The notes beneath the pieces were generated by a model. The model was not told the origin of the DNA. It was given only the letters and a program-made list of their open reading frames with translations, and made no database searches. The position numbers were made by a program, and so were the translations under genes. From CAVTJX01 sp963735175 (GTDB taxonomy: Bacteria > Electryoneota > RPQS01), in NCBI GenBank assembly GCA_963735175.1, contig CAVTJX010000008.1, positions 1-64,000 of the forward strand: a DNA stretch of 64,000 nt. Direction: 5' to 3'. Below, piece after piece: positions 18,649 through 29,612 of the stretch (position 1 is its first letter; each line of letters opens with the position of its first letter).

Positions 18649-21600
18649 ATGGTTTCCGCCACCGTTGGTGGGCGCTTATCCTGCTGCTGAGCTTTGGCCC
18701 GGTGGCCCGGGCGGGCGCGCCCCCGAACGTGGCCCCGGTGGACGCGCGCGACATTCTGGCCCCGTGGCAGCAGTATTACGACTACGACCCGCGACTGGCC
18801 GGGCGGACACGGCTACAAGCCGTTCAAACGCGCGGAATGGGAACTGCTGAAGCTTAGCGACGCAGACGGCCGGATTCCGCGGGGCGCGCTGCCGCGGGCG
18901 ACGGCACAGCGCTCTACGATGGAGCTTTCGCGGGCCGTGGAGCCGTGGGTCTGCCTCGGGCCAACCGACCAGGGCGGGCGGGCGGATGTGATTACTTTCG
19001 ATCCTGTCAATCCCGCCATCATGTATGCGGGGGCGGTGAGTGGCGGGCTGTACAAGTCCATCGACGGCGGCGAAAACTGGTTCTCCCTCAGCGATCAGCT
19101 CGCCAATCTCTGCGTGGGCAGCTTTGCCATCGATCCTTCCAATTCCAGTATTCTCTATCTCGGCACGGGCGAGGCGGTGTATAATCCGCTGTGGGGGATC
19201 GGCCTGCTGAAGAGCACGGACGCGGGGGAAAGCTGGCTGCCGACGGGGCTGGCGTATCCGTATTCCGCGGGCGCGTCGATCCAGGAAATTAATGTGGATC
19301 CGCGCGACGGACAAATTTTGCTCGCGGCGGATTACCAACACCTGTATTTATCGACGGACGGCGGCGCGTCGTTTGATGTGGTACTGGACGGCGACGTGAA
19401 AGACGTGGCGCGCCACCCGCAGCATCCCGACACGCTATTAGCGATGCTGGGCTTTCCGTGGGGCAGTCCGCAGAACGGCGTGTACCGCTCCACGGACGGC
19501 GGCGTGACGTGGGCGCGCTCGTGGACGCATGTGCCGATTCTGGAGACACCGTATCCGACATATCCATCGTGGAAGCTGGAACCGCTCCCGGAGCCGCAGA
19601 ATATGGGCCGGGGCGTGGTGTGCTATTCGCCGTCGCATCCGGAGTTCGTGTATGCGGGGGTGTCGGGCAGCTTCGCTTACAGCGGCGGGGGGATGATCGG
19701 CATCTACGGTTCGACCGACGGCGGGGTGACGTGGGAAGTGGTGACGGCCGAGGGCGACAATCACTACGGCGGGCAGGGTTGGTTTGCGCTGGCGCTGGCG
19801 ATAAAACCGGACGAGCCGGAGACGATCCTTTCCGCCGGACTCAACTTATTCCGTTCGACGAACGCCGGGAAAAGCTGGAATCAGGGCACGATTGGGTTTC
19901 CGACAGGCGGCATCGGCTCGCCGCTGTATATGCATGTCGACCAGCACGCCATTACCTTCCACCCGACCAATCCGCAGGAAGTGTGGGTAGCCTCGGACGG
20001 CGGGCTTGTCCAAATCGACGGACGGCGGCGTGACGTGGCAGGAAAAGAATCACGGCTTTATCTCCTTCCAGTATTACGGCATCGGGCAGGGGCGGCAGAA
20101 TCCGCTCGTTAGTCTTTGGCGGCACGCAGGACAACGGCACGCTGCGCTGGACGGGCATACCCTATCATCAATACCTGTTGGGCGGCGACGGCGGCGTGTG
20201 CGTGGTGGACTATACCAACGACAGCACTGTCTGGTGCGAGATGCAGTACGGCGGCCACTACATGAGCACCGACGGCGGGCAGACGTTCCGCAGTTTTGGT
20301 TACAAGTCGGTATTCGGCCAGGGGACGTGGGTGACGCCGTTCGCGCAAGACCCCTTTGACGCACGAACGGTTTACACGACCATCGAACAGCGCGAAAGCC
20401 GCAGGGGACACGGCTGGGAGGCGTGTGGGTTTCGCACGATCAGGGGCGGGACACGATGGATTATGATCGCGGACACTATACCTCGAGTTGGATGCCACTG
20501 GGGAATCCACTGCCGGATTACGTGCAGGCACTGGCGGTTTCGGCAGCCGAGCCGGGGCTGCTGTATGCCGGCACGAATCATACACCGTACCGTTACAATC
20601 CCGTGGACAGCAGTTGGATCGACATCACCGGCAACGGACCGGACCGCTGGGTGACGCAGCTCGTGCCCGACCGGCACGATCCGGAGCTGGTGTACGCGAC
20701 CTTTGCGGGCTTCTTTCTCGGCCATGTGTTCAGATCGACGACACGCGGCGGGGAGTGGACGGACATCACCGGCAATCTGCCGGATGCGCCCGTGGAGGAT
20801 TTGGTGATTGATCCCCACGACCCGCAGACACTTTACGCGGCAACGGACGTGGGCGTATTCCGCACCACCAATGGCGGTGCCGAGTGGACGATATTCGGCG
20901 AGGGATTGCCGGCCGTGCGCAGCATCGATCTGGACTTTCAGGAAGCGACGGGACTCTTGCGGCTGGCGACGCATGGCCGCGGGCTGTGGGAGATTGCCAC
21001 CGGTTCGGCGGACGTGGAGCTATGCACGCCGAACGGCAACGAGCGGCTGATTGCAGGCGGTCCGTACCTTCTCCATTGGAGCGGCGCGGGGCTGGGCGGC
21101 GAGGTGACGCTGGAGTTGAATCGCGATTATCCCGGCGGCGCGTGGGAGACGATGATCGCGGCCACCGTGAATGACGGGTCGGAGCCGTGGATTCCGGCGG
21201 GACCGACGGTGGAGCACGCGCGGCTGCGGATCCGCCATCTGACGCTGGCCGATCAAGCCGACACGTCGAACGCCGATTTTCGCATCGGTGTGCCGGTGCT
21301 GCAACTGCTGTCGCCCAACGGCGGCGAGGAGTTACTGGCGGGCAGCGACGACACGGTGCGTGTCGCCATTGACGCGCTGCCCGGCGACCAGATTGACATC
21401 GAGGTGAATTACGATTATCCCGGCGGCGAATGGCAAAATGCCGGCGGCAAGGAAGTCCTCACACCCAAGGACGGGATCAGCAGCCAGACGCCGCTGCCAT
21501 GGATTCCGCGCCTGCCGGAGACCCATCACGCACGGCTGCGGGTGACGCTGACTCCTTATCCGGGATTTGCACCGCTCACGGACGAATCCGACGGCGACTC

Positions 21601-22190
21601 TTATGGTCCGCGAGCCGGTGCTGCAAATGCTCGGTCCGCGCCCCGGCGAAGAATTTGTCATTGGCGATGTGGCGAGTATTTCGTGGCAGACAGAACCCGG
21701 CGCGGGTGACGTCGGAATTCGCATCAATCGCGATTATCCCAACGGCGAATGGCGCGGGATCGCCAATGACGTTCCCAACACCGGGGCATTCATCTGGACC
21801 GTGACGAAACCGGCGAGCGAACATTGCCGCGTTCAGGTTGCGATTCAGCGCGAAACCTTCATCAGCGTTTTAAGTGCCGGCGATTTCCGGATCGTGGAGC
21901 CCGCGGCGGCACACGCGCCGCTGCCGACGGCGTTTCAGATGCACGCGCCGACGCCGAATCCCTTTAATCCGGAAACGCATCTGACGGTGGAGCTACCCGC
22001 TACGGGCCGGATTGCGGCGCGGGTGTACAACCGCCTCGGGCAGGAAGTGGCGCGGCTGACAGATGCCGCGTATGGCGCGGGCCGCCACACGCTGACCTTC
22101 GACGGCAGCAACTTTGCCACGGGGTTGTATTTCATTCGCGTCGAAGCCGGAGGGGAGACGCGGGTGTTTAAGGCGCTGCTCATCAAGTAG
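18645..22190 (+). CDS. Secreted BNR-type propeller protein with sorting-like tail, about five frameshifts
   Basis: The start at 18645 gives a signal peptide (HRWWALILLLSFGPVARAGA). The body matches the intact paralogue at 22617-25994 along its whole length: IMYAGAVSGGLYKSIDGGEN, YLGTGEAVYNP, YRSTDGGVTWARS, GGQGWFALALAIKPDEPET, ATHGRGLWEIATG. These STDGG.TW units are BNR/sialidase-type blades; a long tandem propeller is expected. Three SPNGGEELL-type immunoglobulin-like repeats and the tail (NPFNPETHLTVELP, LYFIRVEAGGETRVFKALL) follow. Frame changes fall near 18800, 20020, 20105, 20385 and 21600. Because the reading is otherwise fully conserved, indel errors are likelier than decay. Function unknown. 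Confidence 0.8.
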
Positions 22191-22616
22191 CAGCGTGCGA
22201 CGCTGCACCCGGTGGCGCTGGCGCCGTTGATTGCCGCGCGCGAAGACGCGCATGCTGGATGGTGCCAGTGCTTATTGACTCCGGGCAGCGTGCGGTAATC
22301 TGAAATCCCATATGCCTTGACGCTCTCCATCTACAAGACAGGATCGGTACCGCGCACTGCCGTGCGGCACTACAGACGGAAGGGACCGGCGGAATGAAAG
22401 CGGGCGTTCGCGAACCGCCCCTACAGACAGACGACCAAGCCGAGGGCGCACAAGTCCGACTTCGTCGAGATCTCGCTTTGCGGACCGTGCGGCACTACAG
22501 ACGGAATAGACCTAAGGGTTGACGCGGGCGGACACGTGGGTCCACCCTTACAGAGATTTTTCAGAGGACACGGCAAGCCGTGTCCCTACCGGAGACGGAT
22601 TCACACTTAACCATAG
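22191..22616. repeat. Repeat-filled spacer between the two propeller genes
   Basis: Contains CAGCGTGCGACGCTG (also at 16117), two copies of the 20-mer CGTGCGGCACTACAGACGGA (22361-22380, 22486-22505), a palindrome CGGGCGTTCGCGAACCGCCC followed by CTAC (22401-22424), a looser one near 22525-22551 and the GGACACGGC/GCCGTGTCC-CTAC element (22566-22589). No gene. Confidence 0.65.
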
Positions 22617-25600
22617 ATGCCTGCCATGCGGAGATTGTTAGTTACGGTTCTCATTCTGGCCGTGTCAGCGGTGGCTGTTGTAGCGCAGACGCGGCCGGTG
22701 ATCGATGTGGATGACGTGCTCGCGCCGCTGCGGACCTATTACGGGAAACAGGCCGAATGGCCGAAGTCATCCGGGTTCAAACCCTACAAGCGGCTGGAGT
22801 GGGATCTCATGCAGCGCGGCGGACCGAGCGGCAATATTCCGGTGGGCGCGTACTGGGACGCGCTGGAACAGCGGCGGCAGATGGCGGTCCACAGCCTGGA
22901 CGAAGCGTGGGCGAATCTCGGGCCGTACAACCACGGCGGACGGGCGCGGGTGATCCGCTTTCAGCCGGGGAATCCGGCGATCATGTACGCGGGCGCGGTG
23001 AGTGGCGGGATTTTCAAGTCGACCGACAGCGGCGCGCACTGGAACCCGCTGACCGACGCGCTGCCGAACCTCTCCGTGGGCTGCTTCGAGATCGATCCGC
23101 AGACTCCGCAGATTCTGTATCTCGGCACGGGCGAGGGCTATTACAATGCCGACGCGGTGCTGGGCGTAGGCCTGCTGAAGAGCACGAACGGCGGCGTCAC
23201 GTGGAACACGACGGGGTTGGATTTCGACTACGCCGCGGGACAGGCGATTACGCGGCTCAGCCTCGATCCGCGGAATAGCAGCATTCTGCTCGCGGGAACG
23301 ACCGCTGCGCTCTACCGCTCGACGGACGGCGGCGCGAATTTCACGCTGGTGCTCAATGGCGACATCAAAGCGCTGGTGCGCGATCCGCAGCATCCCGATA
23401 CGCTGCTGGCCGCGCCGGGCGATCCGTGGAGTTCCACGGGCAACGGCGTCTTCCGCTCCACGAACAACGGCGTGAGTTGGACCGACTGCTCCGCCGGTCT
23501 GCCGCAGGACCAGATGGGGCGTACGATTCTGGCCTTTGCGCCGAGTAATTCACAAATCGTTTACGCCGGAATCTGCGGCACGTTTGGCGGGAACGGCTCA
23601 CAGATGCTGGGCGTCTACCGCTCGAGTGACAACGGCCAGTCGTGGACTCAGGTTTCGCCCCCTGAAGAAACGCATTACGCGAGCCAGGGGTGGTACAACA
23701 TGGCGCTGGCGGTGAAGCGCGACAACCCGGCGGTGGTGCTGTCGTCGGGCCTCGACACGTACCGTTCCACCAATTCCGGCGCGGCATGGGCGCAGAAAAC
23801 CCATTGGAACTACGGTTTCGGCGATCCGGCCTATGTGCATGCCGACCACCACGACATCGTGTTTCATCCCACCAATCTCAATGAAGTATGGGAAGCGACG
23901 GACGGCGGCCTGTTCCGCTCGACGGACACCGGCAACACGTGGACAGAGATGAGCACCGGCTTCGTCACCTTTCAGTATTACGCCATGGGCAACGCCGCGA
24001 TTGACACGCTGGGGAGTTACGGCGGGACGCAGGACAACGGCACCTTCGGCTATCACGGGCTGCCGGATTTTTCGAAGCTTTCGGGCGGCGACGGCGGCTA
24101 TGCCGTGGTGGATCCCACCGACGACAGCACGATTTACTGCGAAACGCAATTCGGCCACCGGCTCCGCAGCGACGACGGCGGCCACACGTTCACCGGGATT
24201 AACGAGGGCATCGACGGCGACGGCGCGTGGGTGACGCCGATGGCGCTCGATCCGTTTGATCCCGCGGTGCTTTATACGACGACCGCCAACGGCCGGGTGT
24301 GGCGTTCTTCCAACCGCGGACAACCCGGATCGTGGCAGGCGGTGGCGCAGACACTCAGCGGCGACATGCAGGTGGTGGCGCCTTCGGCGGCGCGGGCGGG
24401 CCGTCTTTACGCGGCCAGCGGCAGCCGCGTTTACCGCTACGACGGCAGCGGGCAGTGGATCAACGTGACAGGCGGACTGCACGACGCCTGGGTGACGCGC
24501 GTGACGCCCGATCCGGTCAATCCGAACGTCGTCTACGCGACGCTCTCGGGCTTTGGCCACGGCCACGTGTGGCGCTCGGCACAGGCGGGCATGGAGTGGC
24601 AGAATATTTCCGGCAATCTGCCCGACGTACCGTTTCAGGACGTGCTCGTCGATCCGCGCAATCCGGATGTGCTCTATGCCGGGAGCGACATCGGCGTGTA
24701 TTATACGAACAATGGCGGAACGAACTGGCAGATTTTGGGCGAGGGCTTGCCTGCCGTGCGGGTGGATGATATGGAATTGCAGGAGCGCACCTGTGTGCTG
24801 CGCGTGGCTACGCATGGGCGCGGGCTGTGGGAGGTGCGCACGGGTCCACCGGCGCTGCACATGTTGTATCCCAACGGCGGCGAAGTGCTGGAGCCCGCGC
24901 ATACGATTACGCTGCGCTGGAGCACGGCGCAATTGGGGGGCAGCGTGCGGCTCGAAATCAATCGCAGCTTCCCTTCAACGGCCTGGGAAATACTGTTCGC
25001 GACAACTCCCAACGACGGGCGCGAAGACTGGGCGGTGGGCGGCGCGCTGGCCGATCGGGTGCGCTTCCGCGTAACGCATTTGACCGCGGGCCTGGCGGAC
25101 ACGTCCAACGCCGACTCGCGGATCACGATTCCGGGGATCCGGCTGCTGTGGCCCAACGGCGGCGAGACGGTGTTCAGCGGGCGGCGCGACACGGTACGGT
25201 TCGCGCGCACGGCGGTGCCGGACCTGCTGCGGCTGGAACTGAACCGCGGCTATCCCGATAGCGCATGGTCGACTTTGCCCAGCACGGTGACGGGCGATTC
25301 GACCGCGTTCTGGGTCGTGCAACTTCCCGCGGGCGAGCACGCGCGGCTGCGCCTCAGTTCGACGTCCCATCCTGAGTATACGGACATGTCCGACGCGGAC
25401 TTCACGCTGCGCGCGCCGCAGATGATGCTGGAATCACCGGCGGGCGGGGAAACGCTGGCGCCGGGAGTGGAGCATGAAATCCGCTGGAGCGCGCCCGAGC
25501 ATGAGGGGCTGGTAGTGATTCAGCTCAATCGCGCCTATCCCTCGGGAACATGGACGACGCTGGCGGCGAGCACGGAAAACGACGGCAGCTTTCTGTGGAC

Positions 25601-25994
25601 GCCCGCGGAACCGGCGGCCGCGCACTGCCGGGTGCGGATCTCCACGGTGTACGATCCGCGCACCTACGTGGAGAGCGCGGCAGATTTTGCGATTGGCGCC
25701 AATGCGGTGACAGACCACGCCGCCTTGCCGACGCAGTTTGTGCTGCACCGGCCGTATCCGAATCCGTTCAACCCGCAGACGACGGTGGCGTTTGAACTGC
25801 CCGCGCCCGCGCGGGTGGAGGCGCGGGTCTTCAACCGGCTGGGGCAGGAAGTGATGACGCTGGCGAGCGACGGCTATGACGCAGGCCGGCACGAACTGAC
25901 CTTTGACGGCCGCGCGCTGCCCAGCGGCCTGTATTTCATCCGCGTGACGGCCTCCGGCGAATCACAGATTGTTAAAGCAATGCTCGTGAAGTAA
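22617..25994 (+). CDS. Secreted 1,125-residue BNR-type propeller protein
   Basis: An intact gene. The signal peptide is LLVTVLILAVSAVAVVAQ; ATGs at 22617 and 22626 are both possible and neither has a strong ribosome-binding site. Residues ~90-730 carry repeated blades (VYRSSDNGQSWTQVS, STDSGAHWNPLT, STNGGVTWNTTGL, YTNNGGTNWQILGEGL), as in sortilin/xyloglucanase-type double propellers. Residues ~750-1030 hold three LYPNGGEVLEP-like immunoglobulin repeats. The tail at ~1045-1125 has YPNPFNPQTTVAFELP, VFNRLGQEVMTL and LYFIRVTASGESQIVKAML. Probably exported and surface-attached. It is the tandem paralogue of the gene upstream; function unknown. Confidence 0.9.
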   Translation: MPAMRRLLVTVLILAVSAVAVVAQTRPVIDVDDVLAPLRTYYGKQAEWPKSSGFKPYKRLEWDLMQRGGPSGNIPVGAYWDALEQRRQMAVHSLDEAWANLGPYNHGGRARVIRFQPGNPAIMYAGAVSGGIFKSTDSGAHWNPLTDALPNLSVGCFEIDPQTPQILYLGTGEGYYNADAVLGVGLLKSTNGGVTWNTTGLDFDYAAGQAITRLSLDPRNSSILLAGTTAALYRSTDGGANFTLVLNGDIKALVRDPQHPDTLLAAPGDPWSSTGNGVFRSTNNGVSWTDCSAGLPQDQMGRTILAFAPSNSQIVYAGICGTFGGNGSQMLGVYRSSDNGQSWTQVSPPEETHYASQGWYNMALAVKRDNPAVVLSSGLDTYRSTNSGAAWAQKTHWNYGFGDPAYVHADHHDIVFHPTNLNEVWEATDGGLFRSTDTGNTWTEMSTGFVTFQYYAMGNAAIDTLGSYGGTQDNGTFGYHGLPDFSKLSGGDGGYAVVDPTDDSTIYCETQFGHRLRSDDGGHTFTGINEGIDGDGAWVTPMALDPFDPAVLYTTTANGRVWRSSNRGQPGSWQAVAQTLSGDMQVVAPSAARAGRLYAASGSRVYRYDGSGQWINVTGGLHDAWVTRVTPDPVNPNVVYATLSGFGHGHVWRSAQAGMEWQNISGNLPDVPFQDVLVDPRNPDVLYAGSDIGVYYTNNGGTNWQILGEGLPAVRVDDMELQERTCVLRVATHGRGLWEVRTGPPALHMLYPNGGEVLEPAHTITLRWSTAQLGGSVRLEINRSFPSTAWEILFATTPNDGREDWAVGGALADRVRFRVTHLTAGLADTSNADSRITIPGIRLLWPNGGETVFSGRRDTVRFARTAVPDLLRLELNRGYPDSAWSTLPSTVTGDSTAFWVVQLPAGEHARLRLSSTSHPEYTDMSDADFTLRAPQMMLESPAGGETLAPGVEHEIRWSAPEHEGLVVIQLNRAYPSGTWTTLAASTENDGSFLWTPAEPAAAHCRVRISTVYDPRTYVESAADFAIGANAVTDHAALPTQFVLHRPYPNPFNPQTTVAFELPAPARVEARVFNRLGQEVMTLASDGYDAGRHELTFDGRALPSGLYFIRVTASGESQIVKAMLVK

Positions 25995-26030
25995 ACGCTG
26001 AAACGCTGAACAGCACCCGAGGTATCCATC

Positions 26031-26759
26031 ATGGTTGCCACCCACCTTTTCACTCCCGACACGGTTGTATGGATCGCCGCGCCACATGCCGACGATGAGG
26101 CGCTGGGCTGCGGCGGTGTGATCGCGGCCGCCCGGGCGCGCGGCGCGCAGGTGTATGTGCTGTTTTTAACCGTATCCGGTTATGCGCCGCTGGACGCCGG
26201 GGCCGTATCCTCGCACGACGAGCGGATGCGGGAGCTGGAGACGGCCATGAAGATTGCCCGGGTCAGCGCGTGTGATGTGCTGTTTGAAAACGGCAAGCAT
26301 CATTGCTACCTCGACACGGTGCCGGTGAAGGAGTTGCTGGATTGGCTGGAGCGCGGGTCGGAATGCAGTTATCGTAAGCTGCAGCCCGACGTGGTGCTGC
26401 TGCCTTCGGGATTGCATTCGCATCAGGACCATCGCCGCGCGCACGAGGCCATGATGGCGCTCGTCCGCGTCAACCCGGTGGACAACGGGCACAGCCGGTT
26501 GATTCTCGAATATGAAATTCCGGGGATGTGCCTGCCCGGCTGCGCGTCCTTTCAGCCCAATGTGTATGTGCCGCTGACGAAAGCTGAACTCGATGCCAAG
26601 TGCGAGATGTTCGGCTGTTACCGTTCGCAACTCGCACCGCCACCGCACGCGCGCAGCGAGCACGCGATCCGCGCGCTGGCGGCCTATCGCGGCGTGGAAG
26701 CAGGCTGCCTTCAGGCCGAAGCGTTCCGGCTGGTACGCGGGGTGTTCGGGGGAGTGTAA
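26031..26759 (+). CDS. PIG-L/LmbE-family zinc deacetylase
   Basis: 242 residues. PHADDEALGCGG at residues 19-30 is the signature of the GlcNAc-PI de-N-acetylase family; its His and Asp bind zinc. The third zinc ligand is in LHSHQDHRRAHEA at ~130-140. The length fits the family, which removes acetyl groups from N-acetylglucosamine-containing substrates such as mycothiol and bacillithiol precursors or lipid sugars. The neighbours do not reveal the substrate, although a YfiT-type protein (37972) elsewhere in the window would fit a bacillithiol-like thiol. The gene starts 36 bases after the propeller gene. The protein is cytoplasmic. Confidence 0.9.
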   Translation: MVATHLFTPDTVVWIAAPHADDEALGCGGVIAAARARGAQVYVLFLTVSGYAPLDAGAVSSHDERMRELETAMKIARVSACDVLFENGKHHCYLDTVPVKELLDWLERGSECSYRKLQPDVVLLPSGLHSHQDHRRAHEAMMALVRVNPVDNGHSRLILEYEIPGMCLPGCASFQPNVYVPLTKAELDAKCEMFGCYRSQLAPPPHARSEHAIRALAAYRGVEAGCLQAEAFRLVRGVFGGV

Positions 26760-26781
26760 GATGGGGGATGGAGCCGAATTC

Positions 26782-26841
26782 GGCGGGGTCCTGGTTGCAC
26801 CCGTGCGATTGACCTCGCTTGCGGTAGACCCCGCGCGGCGG
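26782..26841 (+). repeat. 60-bp palindrome-ended repeat, copy 2
   Basis: GGCGGGGTCCTGGTT at the start and GTAGACCCCGCGCGGCGG at the end; same length and ends as the copies at 13655 and 53721. Confidence 0.75.
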
Positions 26842-26895
26842 TGGGGGTGGCACAAACGGACGCGATGAATCGCGCCCCTACAAGAAAAATACAGA

Positions 26896-26919
26896 GGACA
26901 TGGCAAGCCGTGTCCCTAC
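26896..26919 (-). repeat. Short GTAG-headed palindrome
   Basis: GGACATGGC AA GCCGTGTCC followed by CTAC, 12 bases before the nth start. Same element as at 9099 and 22566. Confidence 0.7.
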
Positions 26920-26930
26920 AAGAGACTGAA

Positions 26931-27572
26931 ATGAATTCTAAAGTTCTGGCGGGTAAGGTCAGCGCGGTGTTGGCAGCGGCGTATCCCAACGCGACGTGCG
27001 CGCTGGTGCATAAGGATGCGTTTCAACTCGCCGTGGCGACGATTCTGTCGGCGCAATGTACGGACGAGCGCGTGAATCTCGTCACCAAGGAGCTGTTCAA
27101 GAAATACAAGACGCCGCGCGCCTTTGCCGGGGCGGACCTGGCCGAACTCGAAGAGGATGTGAAGTCCACGGGGTTCTTCCGCAACAAGGCGAAGAGCATT
27201 CAGGGGTTCGCGCGGGCGATTGTGGAACAGTTCGGCGGCAAGGTGCCGCGCGACCTCGACGCGCTGGTGAAACTGCCCGGCGTGGGCCGCAAGACGGCGA
27301 ACGTGATTTTAGGCACGGCCTACGGCATTGCTTCGGGCGTGGTGGTGGACACGCACGTGGCGCGGCTGTCGCAGCGGCTGGGGCTGACGACCGCCGAAGA
27401 TCCGGTGAAGATCGAGCAGGATCTGATGGCGCTGCTGCCGGAAGGCGAATGGATTCAGTTCAGCCACGCGATGATCTGGCACGGACGGAAGATCTGCGCG
27501 GCGCGCAAGCCGCTTTGTGAAGAATGCCCGATGGCGAGCTGCTGCCCAAAGATTGGTATTATTGCCCGGTAA
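26931..27572 (+). CDS. nth: Endonuclease III
   Basis: 213 residues, the usual length. It is a base-excision-repair DNA glycosylase/AP lyase acting on oxidised pyrimidines. The helix-hairpin-helix LPGVGRKTANVILG (~112-125) contains the catalytic lysine, and VDTHVARLSQRLG holds the catalytic aspartate. The C-terminal 4Fe-4S site is intact: C-x6-C-x2-C-x5-C in CAARKPLCEECPMASCC. The start at 26931 gives MNSKVLAGK; the frame runs further upstream through a repeat, which is rejected. The next gene follows after 15 bases and is probably cotranscribed. Confidence 0.96.
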   Translation: MNSKVLAGKVSAVLAAAYPNATCALVHKDAFQLAVATILSAQCTDERVNLVTKELFKKYKTPRAFAGADLAELEEDVKSTGFFRNKAKSIQGFARAIVEQFGGKVPRDLDALVKLPGVGRKTANVILGTAYGIASGVVVDTHVARLSQRLGLTTAEDPVKIEQDLMALLPEGEWIQFSHAMIWHGRKICAARKPLCEECPMASCCPKIGIIAR

Positions 27573-27587
27573 ATCCTTGAGGATTTC

Positions 27588-27881
27588 ATGAAAATTCTGG
27601 CGTTAGAAAAAGAGTTGCCCGGCTACACCGCCGCTGATTTTCAAACGCACCTGCGCGGCGAAGCGCTGCGCGTGTGGGAACTCTATCAGCAAGGTGTCGT
27701 ACGCGAGATCTATTTCGCCCCCGGCAGTAGCGCGCGTGCCGTGCTGATGCTGGAGGCCGTGGATGAGACCGCCGCCTGTGAAGCGCTCGCCACGCTGCCG
27801 CTGGTGGCGGCGGGACTGATTCAATTTGACCTGCTGCCGCTCGTGCCGTATCCCGGCTGGGGACGGCTGTTCGCGGAGTAA
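27588..27881 (+). CDS. Muconolactone-isomerase-like dimeric barrel protein
   Basis: 97 residues with the pattern of small ferredoxin-like alpha/beta barrels related to muconolactone isomerase and YciI: a strand at the start (MKILALEKELPGY), a helix with ALRVWELYQQGVVREIYF, then ARAVLMLEAVDETAACEALA and LIQFDLLPLVPYPGWGRLF. Proteins of this group in non-degrading bacteria have no known substrate, so isomerase activity is not claimed. It lies 15 bases behind nth and is closed by a terminator. Confidence 0.75.
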   Translation: MKILALEKELPGYTAADFQTHLRGEALRVWELYQQGVVREIYFAPGSSARAVLMLEAVDETAACEALATLPLVAAGLIQFDLLPLVPYPGWGRLFAE

Positions 27882-27911
27882 CACGGACAAAAGCAAAAAG
27901 CGAACAACAAA

Positions 27912-27946
27912 CAGCGCCCCGGTCATCGGACCGGGCGCTGGTTTTT
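27912..27946 (+). terminator. Terminator of the nth operon
   Basis: CAGCGCCCCGGTC pairs with GACCGGGCGCTG (one bulged C) around an ATCG loop, followed by GTTTTTCT. Confidence 0.8.
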
Positions 27947-27976
27947 CTGAACGACGATATTGTACTGGTATCAAAT

Positions 27977-28037
27977 GGGCGGGTCGCGCGGGAGACGGAG
28001 TAGTGAAGCGGAGAAATTCGTGCCGCTGACCCGCCCC
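27977..28037 (+). repeat. Long GTAG-family palindromic repeat, copy 3
   Basis: GGGCGGGTCGCGCGGGAGAC at the left, CGTGCCGCTGACCCGCCCC at the right. It aligns with the reverse complement of 6400-6464 at both ends and in between. Confidence 0.7.
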
Positions 28038-28095
28038 GACCAGAGCGGAACCGTTCCATTTCCCTACTGAAGCAGGGGAAGGCCCGAAGGATCAG

Positions 28096-29424
28096 TCAGC
28101 GCGTGGTGCGGGGGGACTCGTCGGTGTGGCCGTCGTCGTAGCGGCCGACGAGGGTCGCCATCGAGCCGTCGGTGGCGGGGACGAACTCCACGCGGAAGTA
28201 GTGGATGTCGGCCAGCGCGAAACGGTGCGGGCCGATGGGAATCAGTCGGCGGCGCGGGCCGTTCTGGCGCTGGTAGTAGAGCGTGTCGCCCTCCAGCGTC
28301 ACTGTCCGCGGACCGTAGCTGCCGGTATAGCGCGCGAGTTCCTCGCGGGACAGCACCGGTGGATGCAGCCGGGCTTCAAGGCCGCCGATTGCCCACTCCA
28401 CCGCCGCCACGCGTTGCGGGCGGGTGAGCTGCGGGCGGATCTTCTGCAACGCGGCGAGATGCGCCACGTCGAGGGCGTCGGTGGACGGGCAGGGCATATC
28501 GGGAATCACGCCCACGCCTTCCCAGTCGGTGCCGGTGACGGCGTTGATGGGGCGGGAGATGGGAATGTTGACCAGGACATTCCAGTCGCGGAGGAAGAAT
28601 TCCGCGACTGGATGCGCGCCGCCGCCGGTGGTGTCGCCGACGATCACGCCGCGCTTCAGGTATTTCAGATTGTAGGAAAATTCCTCGGCGCCGGAAAACG
28701 TGTAACGGCTCGTCAGCACGTAGACGGGCACCTTGTCGAGGCGCGGGCCGGGGACATAGGCTTACGTCCACTCCTGCTCGAGATCGCTGGAGTCGCGGGT
28801 GGCGAAGCTGTTGAGCTTGACGGGGTGATCGAAAAGATAACTGGTGAGGAGCTGGATCATCGACGGTTCGCCGCCGCCGTTCTCGCGCAGGTCGAAGATC
28901 AGCGCGTCGGCATGGGAGAGGAAATTCATGGCGGCGACGGCGGTGGCCCCGGCTTCCTCGGCGGGATAAAACATGTTCAATTTCATGTAGCCGACATTGC
29001 CGGGCAGAATGCGGAGCTGTTCAAAGGCCCCGTTCTGGTACCTGTCCAGATGGCGGCGCCGGTCGAAGGCCGTGGAGTCTCCGATTGCAAGTCTTGCCGC
29101 GACTTCCGGCGGCAGCGTTTGCACGCCAAGGTGGCCGTCATGTGCGATGGCTGTCAGGTCTTCCTCGAGCCGCTGGGTAAACGCCGGCAGCGTGGTCAGC
29201 GAATCGTAAACGCCCTTTTTAAGCTGCGTGCGGATGCGGTCGGCGGCCTTGCGGCCCGTGGCGGGAATGACATAGCGGTGATCCAGCAGCCGGGCCACTG
29301 TATCGACAATGGCGGCTTTCGCCTCGCGCGACGCAGGCGGCGGCGCTCCCAATGGCTGCGCGAGAGCCACGATCGCCAGCACCAGCAGCGCGCCGAACAC
29401 CCGGATTAAACTTAACATTTTCAT
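28096..29424 (-). CDS. Secreted S41 family peptidase, one frameshift
   Basis: The N-terminal half (29424-28762) starts with a signal peptide (VFGALLVLAIVALAQ), then an S41 N-terminal helical domain and ILPGNVGYMKLNMFYP and ALIFDLRENGGGEP. The frame stops near 28760; one base restores PVYVLTSRYTFSGAEEFSYN, where S in TFSGAEE is the catalytic serine of the tail-specific/IRBP-type S41 peptidases. GVIVGDTTGGGAHP and GTDWEGVGVIPDM complete the core. About 440 residues overall, with a C-terminal beta domain (YTGSYGPRTVTLEGDTLYYQ). No PDZ domain is seen, as in the IRBP subgroup. Probably extracytoplasmic; substrate unknown. Confidence 0.88.
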
Positions 29425-29612
29425 TCCTTAACGATTAGAAACAAAAAACGCCCTCACGGAAATGGGAGGGCGCAAAGCGGAGGAATGTTGCAGGCGTTGG
29501 GCGCGTGCGGAGGCTACTTACATCGCGGCGGCCTTAAAGGCCACCACGGCGATCTATTCCGTTGCGGGAAGCGCGCGGGGCAAGAGCACTCAGCTTGGCG
29601 GTGGTCCTGCTA

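Noticed and set aside
28126..29409. A 427-codon open frame on the plus strand
   Set aside because: Antisense of the S41 peptidase, whose motifs are clear on the minus strand.
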